From positions 1 to 64,000 of the IMG/VR virus record IMGVR_UViG_3300028908_000006: DNA of 64,000 nucleotides; one strand, given 5' to 3'. Position numbers and translations under genes: made by a program. The notes under the pieces were generated by a model. The model saw only the letters and a program-made list of their open reading frames with translations, did not search any database and was not told the DNA's origin. This DNA is from a virus. Positions within the stretch are counted from its first letter, which is position 1. Every line of letters starts with the position of its first letter. Shown piece after piece: positions 33,248 to 41,348 of this stretch.

Positions 33248-34462
33248 TTACACCTCCGCTCCACAGAATGTGCATTTTCCTTCCTTTATTACCGTCTCAT
33301 ATCCGCAATTCTTGCACTTATGCAGGTCTCCTTTGATGAGACCTTTCAGATATGAGATATAGGAAGTCTTTGAAGGCTTCCTTCTCGTCTTCTGTTTCTT
33401 GGGAACCATCAGCTTTTCAGGCGGGAGCCAGCCTACCTTCTGTTCTAATCTCCAATCAGAAAGTTCTGTATTTGTGTAAGGCATAAGAAGTCCCTTGAAA
33501 TATGGCTTTCCATAGACCTGAACCCCTATCTGTTCTTCCTTTCCCTTTACATGGAATACAACATTTTCGATTTCTTTATCATTGAAAATCCTTATAAGTA
33601 GGCGTGGATTTACTGCTAAAGGATATTTTCCATGATGGTCTGTATGGATTCCATCTTCATCAAGGTATACGACTGGGTTATATGTTTGTGTTTTTACTAT
33701 TGTTTTTAGCTTGTTTACAAGTTCTCTGGTTACTGTTACATTGACGCTATATGCAAATGTTTCAGGAATGACACATTCATATTGTGGAAAATCATAACCT
33801 ACATTAAAATACAGATAATTATTTATGTTAATTGTGTTTTCTGCGTATGAATATCTAAATACAAACTCTTCATCACTACTGTTTATCAGCGCCTTAACCA
33901 AGTAATGAGGTATGGTGAACGGTTCATTTACCGTGAATGTATATGTTGTATCTTCTAACCCAAGAATATGTCCATCCGTAGCTACTACACGCAATTTACC
34001 ATCAACTTCATCAAATAATATCTCATCTAACCTTCTACCTAATACTATTCCGTCATAGTAATTCATAATGTATCTCAGGTTTCTCTTTACAAATCCTTTT
34101 GGAAATGTAAGAATCTTATCCCAATCAATAGGTTGTTCGCATTCCTCAATGTGAGGTTTCCTTGAATGGATCGTAATTCCGTTAATCAAAAACCTACCTT
34201 CGTCTTTATTGTAGTGGAAAGCATTCTCTTCAAGAATAACATCCTTGAGCTTATTGAATTCTATTTCAACATCAAAAACATCTCCGCTGTATGGAACTTC
34301 CTTGATAAAGAAGACGTTGTAACATCTGGCCATAAACTTAAGGCTCTTTCCATTGGCCTTAAGTCTTACATACCTGTGTTGTGTGTATGCTTCCTTCATG
34401 ATAGGTTTCAGAGGGTTAACAATATTTTCCTTGATCCATTTGCCGGAAATCTTTTGTACCAT
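33248..34462 (-). CDS. dnaN: DnaN-like sliding clamp with zinc-ribbon tail
   Basis: 404 residues. The beta-clamp that tethers the polymerase to DNA. The DnaN hallmark 'RVVATDGHILGLE' lies near residue 157 (typically 'FVATDGHRLA'), with FPQYECVIP near residue 228, and a LLMPYT element near residue 330 where DnaN ends 'MPMR'. Beyond the normal clamp end there are about 60 more residues: a basic linker and a zinc ribbon (CKNC and CTFC) not found in cellular DnaN. The start at 34462 has AAAGGAGGTAAAG upstream; an in-frame ATG at 34501 does not. Flanked on both sides by paralogous helical genes. Confidence 0.75.
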   Translation of the reverse strand: MVQKISGKWIKENIVNPLKPIMKEAYTQHRYVRLKANGKSLKFMARCYNVFFIKEVPYSGDVFDVEIEFNKLKDVILEENAFHYNKDEGRFLINGITIHSRKPHIEECEQPIDWDKILTFPKGFVKRNLRYIMNYYDGIVLGRRLDEILFDEVDGKLRVVATDGHILGLEDTTYTFTVNEPFTIPHYLVKALINSSDEEFVFRYSYAENTININNYLYFNVGYDFPQYECVIPETFAYSVNVTVTRELVNKLKTIVKTQTYNPVVYLDEDGIHTDHHGKYPLAVNPRLLIRIFNDKEIENVVFHVKGKEEQIGVQVYGKPYFKGLLMPYTNTELSDWRLEQKVGWLPPEKLMVPKKQKTRRKPSKTSYISYLKGLIKGDLHKCKNCGYETVIKEGKCTFCGAEV

Positions 34463-34475
34463 AACTTTACCTCCT

Positions 34476-34910
34476 TTAGTGTTTTGTTTCCTTGGTCTCA
34501 AGAATCTCCATTCCAGTTATGGCTTCTATGATCTTTCCTTCTATCCTTTCAAGAACTTCCATATTTCCTTCTATCTCTTTTGCCAGCCTATCAAGATCAC
34601 CCATATCCCGTGGAAACCAGAACTGGCCTCCTATCTCTTTGGCTATTTCTGAAAAAATCCCACCTTCACCACTCATGGCTAGTGCTATCGCACCTATTTC
34701 AGCTATATACCTGTCATCCATCTCTTCCACAATATCAATAGCTTCCGAATATTGGCGATTATATACAGCCACAACTATCTCTGCTAACATTCTCGTTGAT
34801 TCCGGAAATTTTTTAATGATTTCTCCATATTCCATGTTTCTATTCCTCCGTTGAAACCACTCATGAATATCTTCTCTTGAAGAGTCTTCTAAAATTTCAT
34901 AATCACCCAC
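34476..34910 (-). CDS. Clamp-flanking paralogue B
   Basis: 144 residues, function unknown, paralogue of the gene at 32846. GTG start with AAAGGAGG upstream. Residues about 95-120 hold the shared GGxxxFPRDxGxL motif. The conserved FPRD turn between helices is the only feature that might mark an interaction site. Confidence 0.65.
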   Translation of the reverse strand: MGDYEILEDSSREDIHEWFQRRNRNMEYGEIIKKFPESTRMLAEIVVAVYNRQYSEAIDIVEEMDDRYIAEIGAIALAMSGEGGIFSEIAKEIGGQFWFPRDMGDLDRLAKEIEGNMEVLERIEGKIIEAITGMEILETKETKH

Positions 34911-34928
34911 AACATTACCTCCTTTCTT

Positions 34929-35345
34929 TTAAAGCTTGATTTGGGCAATACTGTCTATTCCACCATATACTTGTTCTGCGTGTGTCTTTGCAGTTTCTAT
35001 TGCTTCTTCAGGAGTATCGCTCCCAAAGATATAACGCCCACGCGATCTTCCTTCTTTAAGAACTTCATATGCCCATGTTTCATTATCTACTCGCCATAAA
35101 ACTATAATTTCGCCGCCATTTGTGGTGATTATATACAGCTTTAATTTTCTATAATACAGACCATCTTTTATGAGGTTCTCGACTTCTTTTTTAAGACCTT
35201 CCTTAGCAGTCTTTTCCTTATGTGAATATTCATAAATCTCGTCAAATTCTGGATGATCTATCGAGGCCATATATAACTCGCCATACTTTGGATCATATTG
35301 TTTCTTAATGACTCCTTTAATAACTGTAAACCTCTTTTCCTTCAT
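34929..35345 (-). CDS. Hypothetical protein
   Basis: 138 residues, not recognised. It is an alpha/beta protein with several strands (LKLYIITTNGGEIIVLWRV) and a final helix 'TPEEAIETAKTHAEQVY'. AAAAGGAGG site. No catalytic motif seen. Confidence 0.65.
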   Translation of the reverse strand: MKEKRFTVIKGVIKKQYDPKYGELYMASIDHPEFDEIYEYSHKEKTAKEGLKKEVENLIKDGLYYRKLKLYIITTNGGEIIVLWRVDNETWAYEVLKEGRSRGRYIFGSDTPEEAIETAKTHAEQVYGGIDSIAQIKL

Positions 35346-35410
35346 TTCTCCTCCTTTTTACATTTCACATAAATGTTTTTCTTATCAAGCAGTATTATTG
35401 AGAATGATTA

Positions 35411-35653
35411 TCATTTGTCATTATGGTCTTCTGGGTCCCACAATGGGACCAATTTCCCGTTTCGTATGAAATAATATTTCCCATCCTTAACAATCACTAT
35501 TCTTGTTCCGTGGTATCTCATTAGTCTTGATACTTTTTTTATATCAACTTCTATTCCAGATACTAGTGCAGTTCTTGCTCTATGCATTATATAGCAGTAA
35601 CTTGCTATCAAGAATAATATTGATAATACAATAACTACTATACTAGTTTTCAT
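35411..35653 (-). CDS. Single-pass membrane protein
   Basis: 80 residues. Residues 4-24 (SIVVIVLSILFLIASYCYIM) form one membrane segment, followed by basic residues, so the C-terminal 55-residue soluble part is probably cytoplasmic. No function recognised; small early membrane proteins of phages often alter host envelope functions. GGAGGATAAAG precedes the ATG. Confidence 0.65.
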   Translation of the reverse strand: MKTSIVVIVLSILFLIASYCYIMHRARTALVSGIEVDIKKVSRLMRYHGTRIVIVKDGKYYFIRNGKLVPLWDPEDHNDK

Positions 35654-35924
35654 CTTTATCCTCCAATAACTTCATCAATTCAGCCATATTTCTAGCTTTT
35701 TCGTATTTCTCAATATTTTTTCTATCTATTCTAGCAATAATTTTGAAATCTCTCCTTTTCATGTATGTGGGCTTGAAGAGATATATAAGGAATCCTTTAT
35801 GTTCGCACCACCAACAACCTCTTCCTCTGCATATACAGCATTCTACTATGAACGCTCTATTGGATCTTGTGAGCTTCTCAAGTCTTTCAATATCTCTTAG
35901 TATTTTTTGATCTGGATGTGGCAC
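35643..35924 (-). CDS. DnaJ-type Cys-finger protein
   Basis: 93 residues. CCICRGRGCWWCEHKG (about residues 29-44) resembles a DnaJ zinc-finger repeat (CxxCxGxG with a second CxxC), the rest being basic and helical. GTG start with GGAGG upstream. No J-domain. Could bind zinc and a nucleic acid or protein partner. Confidence 0.6.
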   Translation of the reverse strand: MPHPDQKILRDIERLEKLTRSNRAFIVECCICRGRGCWWCEHKGFLIYLFKPTYMKRRDFKIIARIDRKNIEKYEKARNMAELMKLLEDKDEN

Positions 35925-35944
35925 GTAACAATCCCTCCTTTTTC

Positions 35945-36610
35945 TTAAGTTTTCTCAAAAACATCAATAAAGACTATACATCCGTCTTTTCGCTTTACGT
36001 ATTTTACTATGAACCACGGGCAGTCCATAATTATCATATATTTATTTCTTTTGTTTATCACTTTATTACCCATATTTATCTGCTGTATCACGCATCTTGG
36101 AGAGAATTCCGCTAGAATTCTCTCTTTCCACTTTTCTATGAACCTCTGTGTAAAGTAATATCTATCGTTGTATTTGAAACCAAGTATAGTCTTTTTATTT
36201 ATCTGAATCTTTCCGGCGCTATCACTCGTTTTTCTATAGATGTCTTCCCAAGATTTCTCTCCTTCATCTATGTCTGTCTTGGCTATGTCACATAACTTCT
36301 CAAGAAATCCAGTATGTTGCCCTATCGCTATATCTGAAATATAAAAACCAGCATATTTTGGGCGTTTAAATCCGTATTTAACTAGGAATTTATGCCATGC
36401 GTTATATATGAACCCAGGTAATGCCTTATCACCATATTTTAAACCTTCACTGGCGGCCTCAAGGGCAATGCAATAGCCCTCGTGCCGCCAGTCCTGGATT
36501 AACCCTCTCTCTCGCAGGCGTGGCCAGACGTGGAAGAATCGTTGTTTCCAGATTCTGAAAACCACGCCTGCGAGGCCATTTACAGGCTCGGAGAGGGCGT
36601 AGTGCTTCAT
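35945..36610 (-). CDS. Hypothetical protein
   Basis: 221 residues, not recognised. The N-terminal half is helical, 'WPRLRERGLIQDWRHEGYCIALEAA' resembling the pattern of sigma region 2 helices only loosely; the C-terminal half is beta-like. The ATG follows the upstream stop codon directly and has GGGGAG upstream. Confidence 0.55.
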   Translation of the reverse strand: MKHYALSEPVNGLAGVVFRIWKQRFFHVWPRLRERGLIQDWRHEGYCIALEAASEGLKYGDKALPGFIYNAWHKFLVKYGFKRPKYAGFYISDIAIGQHTGFLEKLCDIAKTDIDEGEKSWEDIYRKTSDSAGKIQINKKTILGFKYNDRYYFTQRFIEKWKERILAEFSPRCVIQQINMGNKVINKRNKYMIIMDCPWFIVKYVKRKDGCIVFIDVFEKT

Positions 36611-37372
36611 CTATTTACTCTCCCCTTCTTTCCTCATGGAGAGAACCGGATATATAAAGATTCTATCTTCAATCCCGGCTACTGGTGGTCCATCTGGAGG
36701 CCGGGATACGAACGCACCTTCATATCTGTTCACAAAGATGCGCATATATGTATAATCAGGGTTGAACTGGAGCATCCTGACCCGGAAGCGCTTGATTGGT
36801 TCTCCACTTTTTCGTGGAAACTCGTACATGAATCCGTAAGAAGAGAGGAGTTGTTTCTTCAGCCAGTTTTCTTCATGATAAACCTGAAGCTTTTGGTTGA
36901 TGGCCCTAGCAAGCTCCAGGGCCAGCTGATCACGGGTGCGAGCGATGGATAGAGTGATTACCTCCATACCGTTTGAATCTAGTATCTGTTCTCCAAGAGG
37001 GCTGGAGAACTTAAGGATGCCTGCTTCTTTTATTTCATCCAAGTGGTCGCAAATCCACCATATCACATATTCTGCAATTGTGAGTGGCATATCATTTATT
37101 GGGAGGCCGCCATCATACCACCTACGCAGGTGGTTAATATCTTCGATCTTTAGTTTATCAGGTACTCCACCACGGCAAAGCTCATCTATATCCGCTTTAT
37201 CTAGCGGTATTTCAAACTTCCATGTATCATCTTCCTGGATATCAAAATATTCTGAGATATAAGAGTGAGAGTCTGGGTTTTCTCCTTCGATAATGGCTAT
37301 CTCACGCTCTTCAGCAAGGAGAGCATATACATGACCGCCCTTGTCTACGGAGAAACTAAAGAATTGACACAT
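36611..37372 (-). CDS. Conserved phage protein with MCQFFSF start
   Basis: 253 residues. The opening MCQFFSFSVDKGGHVY followed by a 'NPDSHSYI' motif (about residue 33) is seen at the start of a family of uncharacterised phage proteins. The initial Met-Cys might act as an N-terminal nucleophile after Met removal, as in class II amidotransferase-like folds, but this is conjecture. The C-terminal part is not recognised. AAAAGGAGG site. Confidence 0.55.
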   Translation of the reverse strand: MCQFFSFSVDKGGHVYALLAEEREIAIIEGENPDSHSYISEYFDIQEDDTWKFEIPLDKADIDELCRGGVPDKLKIEDINHLRRWYDGGLPINDMPLTIAEYVIWWICDHLDEIKEAGILKFSSPLGEQILDSNGMEVITLSIARTRDQLALELARAINQKLQVYHEENWLKKQLLSSYGFMYEFPRKSGEPIKRFRVRMLQFNPDYTYMRIFVNRYEGAFVSRPPDGPPVAGIEDRIFIYPVLSMRKEGESK

Positions 37373-37395
37373 AACCTTTACCTCCTTTTTTAGTT

Positions 37396-37824
37396 TTAAT
37401 AAATTTCTACAGCTTCCAATGGAAGCCTATGTCCTTCCGCATTGTATGCGGAAGTTATACAACCGCCACATATAATTACTATCCCACAACACCCAGCGAA
37501 GTCCAAATATCCAAGATCTTGTTTGCTTGGCAAAATATGAGGGCATGGGTGCTTATGGACGATTATGAAATGAGTTGATGGGAAATCGTTGAAATGTATG
37601 GCAGTATCGTCTGAGCTTGTAATTTGTTCTGGAACTGCTATCTCGTCTCCTATGAATGTTTTGGTATTTGTGTCTATATGACCAAGAATGAAGAAGACCC
37701 ACTCGTTATCTTTTCCATATTCATTTTCCATTGCATCTGCTATCTCCAGCATTCTAGCTGGAAGTTTATATTTCTTTATCCCTTTTTTATCTTCAAGGAT
37801 TTTTTTGAGATCAAGGCTGGTCAC
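37396..37824 (-). CDS. JAB/MPN-domain putative metalloprotease
   Basis: About 142 residues from a GTG at 37824. JAB/JAMM enzymes are zinc isopeptidases that remove ubiquitin-like proteins or process tail proteins. The zinc triad is visible as HKHP (H90, H92) and D103 in PSKQD, with a catalytic Glu candidate in EWVFFILG (E41). In-frame upstream ATG at 37902 lies inside the previous gene. It is isolated among small early genes, not near tail genes, so a tail-assembly role as in lambda gpK is less likely than an activity on host factors. Start choice is uncertain. Confidence 0.6.
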   Translation of the reverse strand: MTSLDLKKILEDKKGIKKYKLPARMLEIADAMENEYGKDNEWVFFILGHIDTNTKTFIGDEIAVPEQITSSDDTAIHFNDFPSTHFIIVHKHPCPHILPSKQDLGYLDFAGCCGIVIICGGCITSAYNAEGHRLPLEAVEIY

Positions 37825-38128
37825 TATCACCGCCAACGATTTCAAAATTTTCCATATCGTAGTAGTCCCACAGGGCGTTATCTGGATTGTCAGGCTCTCC
37901 ATCCCAACAGGCTTTGAAGTCTCCTATCAACTCTGCATTATTTGGGACGCCCAAGTATTCAGCAAAGTCTTTTTTTGCTATCACCATTGCCTTACATTTG
38001 TAGCAATGTTCATATCTTGTTATACAATTGTGTGGTTCCCAATCAGATAGTCTGTACACTTTACTACCATCAAGTAAATCATAGCTATTTTTTACTTTTT
38101 CCCTCTCTATGGTTTCAGTTTTCTGCAT
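37811..38128 (-). CDS. Hypothetical protein with CxxC
   Basis: 105 residues, not recognised. HCYKCKAMVI near residue 42 is a single CxxC knuckle; the C-terminus is acidic. AAAAGGAGGTG site. Overlaps the JAB gene start. Confidence 0.6.
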   Translation of the reverse strand: MQKTETIEREKVKNSYDLLDGSKVYRLSDWEPHNCITRYEHCYKCKAMVIAKKDFAEYLGVPNNAELIGDFKACWDGEPDNPDNALWDYYDMENFEIVGGDSDQP

Positions 38129-38130
38129 AT

Positions 38131-38592
38131 CTACACCTCCTTTTTATACGCTTCAATCATTTTTTCTAGAACTTTAATACTATTCTCAGCATCTTCGTTA
38201 CTACTTTTAATAGTATCTACCAATGCTTCCATAAATTCAGGAAGCATTTTGGCTGCTTCTCTATATATCTTTGGCGTGCCAGTATATAACCTGCAGTTGT
38301 AATCGTTCATATAATACCAAACATCATTTGGTGGTCTATCTCCTGTAATTATATAATCATATACATCAACTACCCACGCGAATACTGGTCCGTATGACCA
38401 CCTTGGATTATGCCCCAAAACATCTCTATACCACATTAGTCTTTTGTATCTAAACGAGTTGTATGGGATATGTTTACCAATAATGTCGGCTATCTCATCC
38501 ATCAGTTCTCCGATTCTCCGGAGAGACGAATTATAGCGCTCTCCAAGAGCGCGGATATTTTCTAGAATGGTTTTTTGGTGTTTGTTTTTCAT
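38131..38592 (-). CDS. Hypothetical helical protein
   Basis: 153 residues, not recognised; helical, Tyr/Trp-rich middle section. AAAGGAGGTAG site. Confidence 0.6.
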   Translation of the reverse strand: MKNKHQKTILENIRALGERYNSSLRRIGELMDEIADIIGKHIPYNSFRYKRLMWYRDVLGHNPRWSYGPVFAWVVDVYDYIITGDRPPNDVWYYMNDYNCRLYTGTPKIYREAAKMLPEFMEALVDTIKSSNEDAENSIKVLEKMIEAYKKEV

Positions 38593-38606
38593 AGCCTCTA
38601 CCTCCT

Positions 38607-39248
38607 TTAACTGTAGAAACTACATTGTTTTTCGCCTGTTATGCGCCACTTATTGTATAGCTCATGTAAGTATTCAATCACACCTTCTGTAAAATGCTCC
38701 ATTATTTTGTTAACTGCCTTGGCGTAGATCAAGTTTAGTTTATCAATTATTTGTTGTATAATCTCATCATCGTCTGGCGGAGGTACTGGAGGTGGAGGCC
38801 CTATCGTGCTTGATATAGATGGGGTGATGATCTCTACTACAACTGGATATTTTTCTTTATATTCTCTTAACTTTTCCAAGTATTTTCTTCTATCTGAAGA
38901 CATATCATAATGCTTTCCATGATAGTAATATTCTGAATAATACCAGCCAGATTTATGAACTTTACCGTTCTCGTCCATTGCTACTATATATTTCAGTCTA
39001 CCACTAGCAAATAAGATATTGTTTCTACCATTTTTATTGAGTTTATTTAAGCATTCGTAAAGAATTTCGTCTATTTCTTCGAGAACTTCTTCATCAATGA
39101 ACTCTTCATCTACTGTTTTGGCAATCCAGTTTACTGTGTCTGATATTAAGCATAATTCCAATTCATCGAAATCTTCATCAATGTTGTTTATAGTCCTGCT
39201 GAGCGATTCTACCGCACTTATAACCATTTTTTCTTTATTGTTGTCCAT
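38607..39248 (-). CDS. Hypothetical two-domain protein with Pro linker
   Basis: 213 residues, not recognised. An acidic helical N-terminal half, a PPPPVPPPDDD linker near residue 165, and a helical C-terminal segment. Start at 39248 chosen because GGAGG lies nine bases upstream; in-frame ATGs at 39266 and 39254 are too close to or before that site. Confidence 0.6.
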   Translation of the reverse strand: MDNNKEKMVISAVESLSRTINNIDEDFDELELCLISDTVNWIAKTVDEEFIDEEVLEEIDEILYECLNKLNKNGRNNILFASGRLKYIVAMDENGKVHKSGWYYSEYYYHGKHYDMSSDRRKYLEKLREYKEKYPVVVEIITPSISSTIGPPPPVPPPDDDEIIQQIIDKLNLIYAKAVNKIMEHFTEGVIEYLHELYNKWRITGEKQCSFYS

Positions 39249-39269
39249 CACCATGCCTCCTTTCATATT

Positions 39270-39755
39270 CTAATAACCCAAATCTTCAATGTATTCTTCA
39301 AGTCTTTGCCTATCTTCTTGTCTCCAGCTATTCAAGATTTCTCCGACAATCTTATCAAGGCTATACGCTTCTCTATATGCGCCGCCTACCTTGCATATTA
39401 GTTTTGTACATTTAAGAAGATCATGCACAAATTCTTGACTATAGCTTGATAACCCACCTATCCCAAAATTATAATCCAGCCAGAATAAGAACTTATCCGG
39501 ATCTTTTGGCGGTGTATCTTTTATAAGCCATTCAGGATAGATCCTTATGGTTCTTGTATCATTATATATTTCTATAACATATCCTCTATCCTTGGCTATT
39601 TCTACGGCTTCATCTCTATTTTCAAATATAGCTTCATATTTATCGGCTTCCTGTTTTATTGTTTGATATTCCGGAATATCTGCCTGCTCCATATAGGTGA
39701 TTACTTTTTCTATGAGTTCGTTTATAAGCTTTTCTAAAGCTTTCTTGTTTTCCAT
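39270..39755 (-). CDS. Hypothetical protein
   Basis: 161 residues, not recognised. The ATG at 39755 has AAGGAGGA seven bases upstream. The reading frame stays open upstream to 39932 with coding-like sequence but no start with a ribosome site; an unusual upstream start cannot be excluded. A 'KDRGYVIEIYNDTRTIRIYPEWL' hairpin is notable, nothing else. Confidence 0.55.
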   Translation of the reverse strand: MENKKALEKLINELIEKVITYMEQADIPEYQTIKQEADKYEAIFENRDEAVEIAKDRGYVIEIYNDTRTIRIYPEWLIKDTPPKDPDKFLFWLDYNFGIGGLSSYSQEFVHDLLKCTKLICKVGGAYREAYSLDKIVGEILNSWRQEDRQRLEEYIEDLGY

Positions 39756-39808
39756 AATCTCTTCCTCCTTAGAATAAATAGATTTCAATCTCTGTGATAT
39801 TAAGTAAC

Positions 39809-39868
39809 CTATGACCGAACCAAGGAAGAGCCTTCTTTCTTCATCATTGGTATCATTGAAAGGTTCAT
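39809..39868 (-). CDS. 19-residue peptide candidate
   Basis: An ATG (39866-39868) lies eight bases after AGGAGG at the end of the preceding gene and opens a 19-codon frame ending in KKEGSSLVRS. It may be a real micro-protein or the ribosome site may serve an unidentified start in the longer open frame here. Confidence 0.25.
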   Translation of the reverse strand: MNLSMIPMMKKEGSSLVRS

Positions 39869-40123
39869 TTAAGCCCTCCTTATTCTCAGGAGTGCGTCCA
39901 TATAAGATCGGCGTATTTCCTCCCACTCGCATATTTTCTCAATATCTTCATCTCGCATATTGACAAACGCATAGTGATCTTCTTTTATGAAAGTTTCTAT
40001 CACTTCTTTTGCTAAGTCCATAGCGTATATGGCTGTATCTATAACTTGCTCAGCGGCAAGCCTTCTATCAGCGCCTTTTGTGCGTATAGCAATATCTGCA
40101 AGGCTTTTAAGGACCTCTTTCAT
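39869..40123 (-). CDS. Hypothetical small helical protein
   Basis: 84 residues, not recognised; helical with acidic and basic patches (ADRRLAAEQVIDTAIYAMDLAKEV). AAAGGAGAG upstream; ATG overlaps the previous stop (ATGA). Confidence 0.6.
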   Translation of the reverse strand: MKEVLKSLADIAIRTKGADRRLAAEQVIDTAIYAMDLAKEVIETFIKEDHYAFVNMRDEDIEKICEWEEIRRSYMDALLRIRRA

Positions 40124-40236
40124 TGTCCACTCTCCTTTCCCTGATTTTCTTGCAGTCCCCGAGAATATCCCAGAGACTCCAGGAAAACCAGAGATTTTTC
40201 TATAGCTGTATCTGGCCGCATATAGGGCTCGTTCAT
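40120..40236 (-). CDS. 38-residue protein in coupled chain
   Basis: 38 residues, not recognised. Both its start and its stop overlap neighbouring genes as ATGA, making it a link of a translationally coupled chain, which is the main evidence that it is expressed. Its 3' end contains the AAAGGAGAG site of the next gene. Confidence 0.5.
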   Translation of the reverse strand: MNEPYMRPDTAIEKSLVFLESLGYSRGLQENQGKESGQ

Positions 40237-40385
40237 TTATTTTTCCTTATTTCAGCTAAACATTTTTCGCATATTCCATGGCTTATTCCAAGAACACCGT
40301 GTCCGGGCTTTATGCCCAGGAATATTCCACACTTTATGCAAAAACGGAATATAACCTTATCTCGCAACAAGTCTCTTATTGGCAT
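40233..40385 (-). CDS. 50-residue zinc-finger protein
   Basis: 50 residues. CIKC and CEKC pairs, 23 residues apart, make a compact zinc ribbon or treble clef with basic flanks. Too short for further assignment; potential nucleic-acid or host RNA polymerase binder. Confidence 0.6.
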   Translation of the reverse strand: MPIRDLLRDKVIFRFCIKCGIFLGIKPGHGVLGISHGICEKCLAEIRKNK

Positions 40386-40388
40386 ATT

Positions 40389-40523
40389 CTAGTCTCCACT
40401 ATCGTCAAATAAATCTATATTATTTTCTACGATATATGAGATTATTGCTCTTTCTATAGTCTCAATTATGAAACGTTTCTTATTAGCTATGAATTTTACA
40501 ATACAGATCAATATATCAAACAT
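40389..40523 (-). CDS. 44-residue protein in coupled chain
   Basis: 44 residues, MFDILICIVKF at the start then helical with an acidic end. Its ATG overlaps the stop of the upstream gene as TAATG. Possibly membrane-associated at the N-terminus, but the hydrophobic run is short. Confidence 0.5.
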   Translation of the reverse strand: MFDILICIVKFIANKKRFIIETIERAIISYIVENNIDLFDDSGD

Positions 40524-40906
40524 TATCTCAGGTCCCCTCTAATAATATCTTGAATTCTATAGAAGAAACTCTTCTTATACTCGCAGGCATTGTTATATTG
40601 CTCGATAATCAGAGTCCTAATTGCCTTTATGGTTTCGATATCGGCTAGGATAGAAATAGTATCGGTGGGCAGGTTATTGGCTGGAACATATTTACTTTTC
40701 TTGGGACTATAGCGTCTGAATATAATCTTCTTTCTATTGGGATCATATTTAATTTCTATATCGTTGAACGCGCTTGATATTTCTTGAGACAATATGTCGC
40801 TATCAAGGACTATTGTCTGGTTTATGCCAATATTATCACGGATATCTTGTGCTAAGGCCGCATAGGCGGCCTTAATATCGCTAAAAGACAAGATCGTGTT
40901 TTTCAT
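40523..40906 (-). CDS. Hypothetical protein
   Basis: 127 residues, not recognised. The start at 40906 follows AAAGGAGG. An in-frame ATG at 40939 lies in the terminator hairpin region. The protein has a helical N-terminus, a basic beta-hairpin (RKKIIFRRYSPKKSKYV) and helical end. It is the first gene after two terminators, so its level is probably set by readthrough. Confidence 0.6.
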   Translation of the reverse strand: MKNTILSFSDIKAAYAALAQDIRDNIGINQTIVLDSDILSQEISSAFNDIEIKYDPNRKKIIFRRYSPKKSKYVPANNLPTDTISILADIETIKAIRTLIIEQYNNACEYKKSFFYRIQDIIRGDLR

Positions 40907-40941
40907 AGGTTTTTCCTCCTTTTTTTGTTTTTTGACCAAAG

Positions 40942-40980
40942 AAAAACCCCTACAGGCCCGATTATGAGCCTATAGGGGTT
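40942..40980 (-). terminator. Second of two tandem terminators
   Basis: On the minus strand an AACCCCTA-type stem (40945-40980, two-arm hairpin of about 12 pairs with one mismatch) is followed by TTTTTC. It lies directly before the ribosome site of the 40906 gene. Confidence 0.75.
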
Positions 40981-40986
40981 ATAAGA

Positions 40987-41020
40987 CAAAAAAAGGGAGA
41001 CTCCTTAGTAGGAGTCTCCC
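40987..41020 (-). terminator. First of two tandem terminators
   Basis: Perfect ten-base stem GGGAGACTCC / GGAGTCTCCC with a six-base loop (40995-41020), followed on the minus strand by TTTTTTTG. Lies just after the stop of the gene at 41028. Confidence 0.9.
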
Positions 41021-41027
41021 CTAGGCG

Positions 41028-41348
41028 TTACTTAGAAGTAAGGTCGGCGAGAAGGAAACCGTGCCTTCTTGGTTTAGGCTCGCGTACAAAAGCTTTCGGT
41101 AGTGTTACGTTACCAGAGAAGAAATCGTCGCGTTGGTAACCGTACTCAGCAAGCTTGCCGAGTACAACGTCGCGGACATAAAAACCGAGACTAGCCAGTT
41201 CTTTTTTCATAAACTGGCGGATCATCTTTTTACCGGCGAAACTGAGCCTTAAAAACTTCTCAAACTCAACGACGGCGAGATTGCCGTCTACCTTAAACCA
41301 GAACTTGGTTCCATCTTTACTTTGTTCCTGTTTCTTTTGTTCTGCCAT
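41028..41348 (-). CDS. Hypothetical basic protein, own transcription unit
   Basis: 106 residues, not recognised. Basic, with a beta-strand N-terminal half and helices 'KKMIRQFMKKELASLGFYVRD'. AAAGGAGG site. It stands alone between a large gene-free region and two strong terminators, the hallmark of a highly expressed single-gene unit. Codons are enriched in C- and G-ending forms compared with the AT-rich neighbours. Confidence 0.65.
   Translation of the reverse strand: MAEQKKQEQSKDGTKFWFKVDGNLAVVEFEKFLRLSFAGKKMIRQFMKKELASLGFYVRDVVLGKLAEYGYQRDDFFSGNVTLPKAFVREPKPRRHGFLLADLTSK

Noticed and set aside
35945-36610. A second sigma factor
   Set aside because: Only the rhythm of one helix recalls sigma region 2; no region 4 or -10 recognition motif is present.
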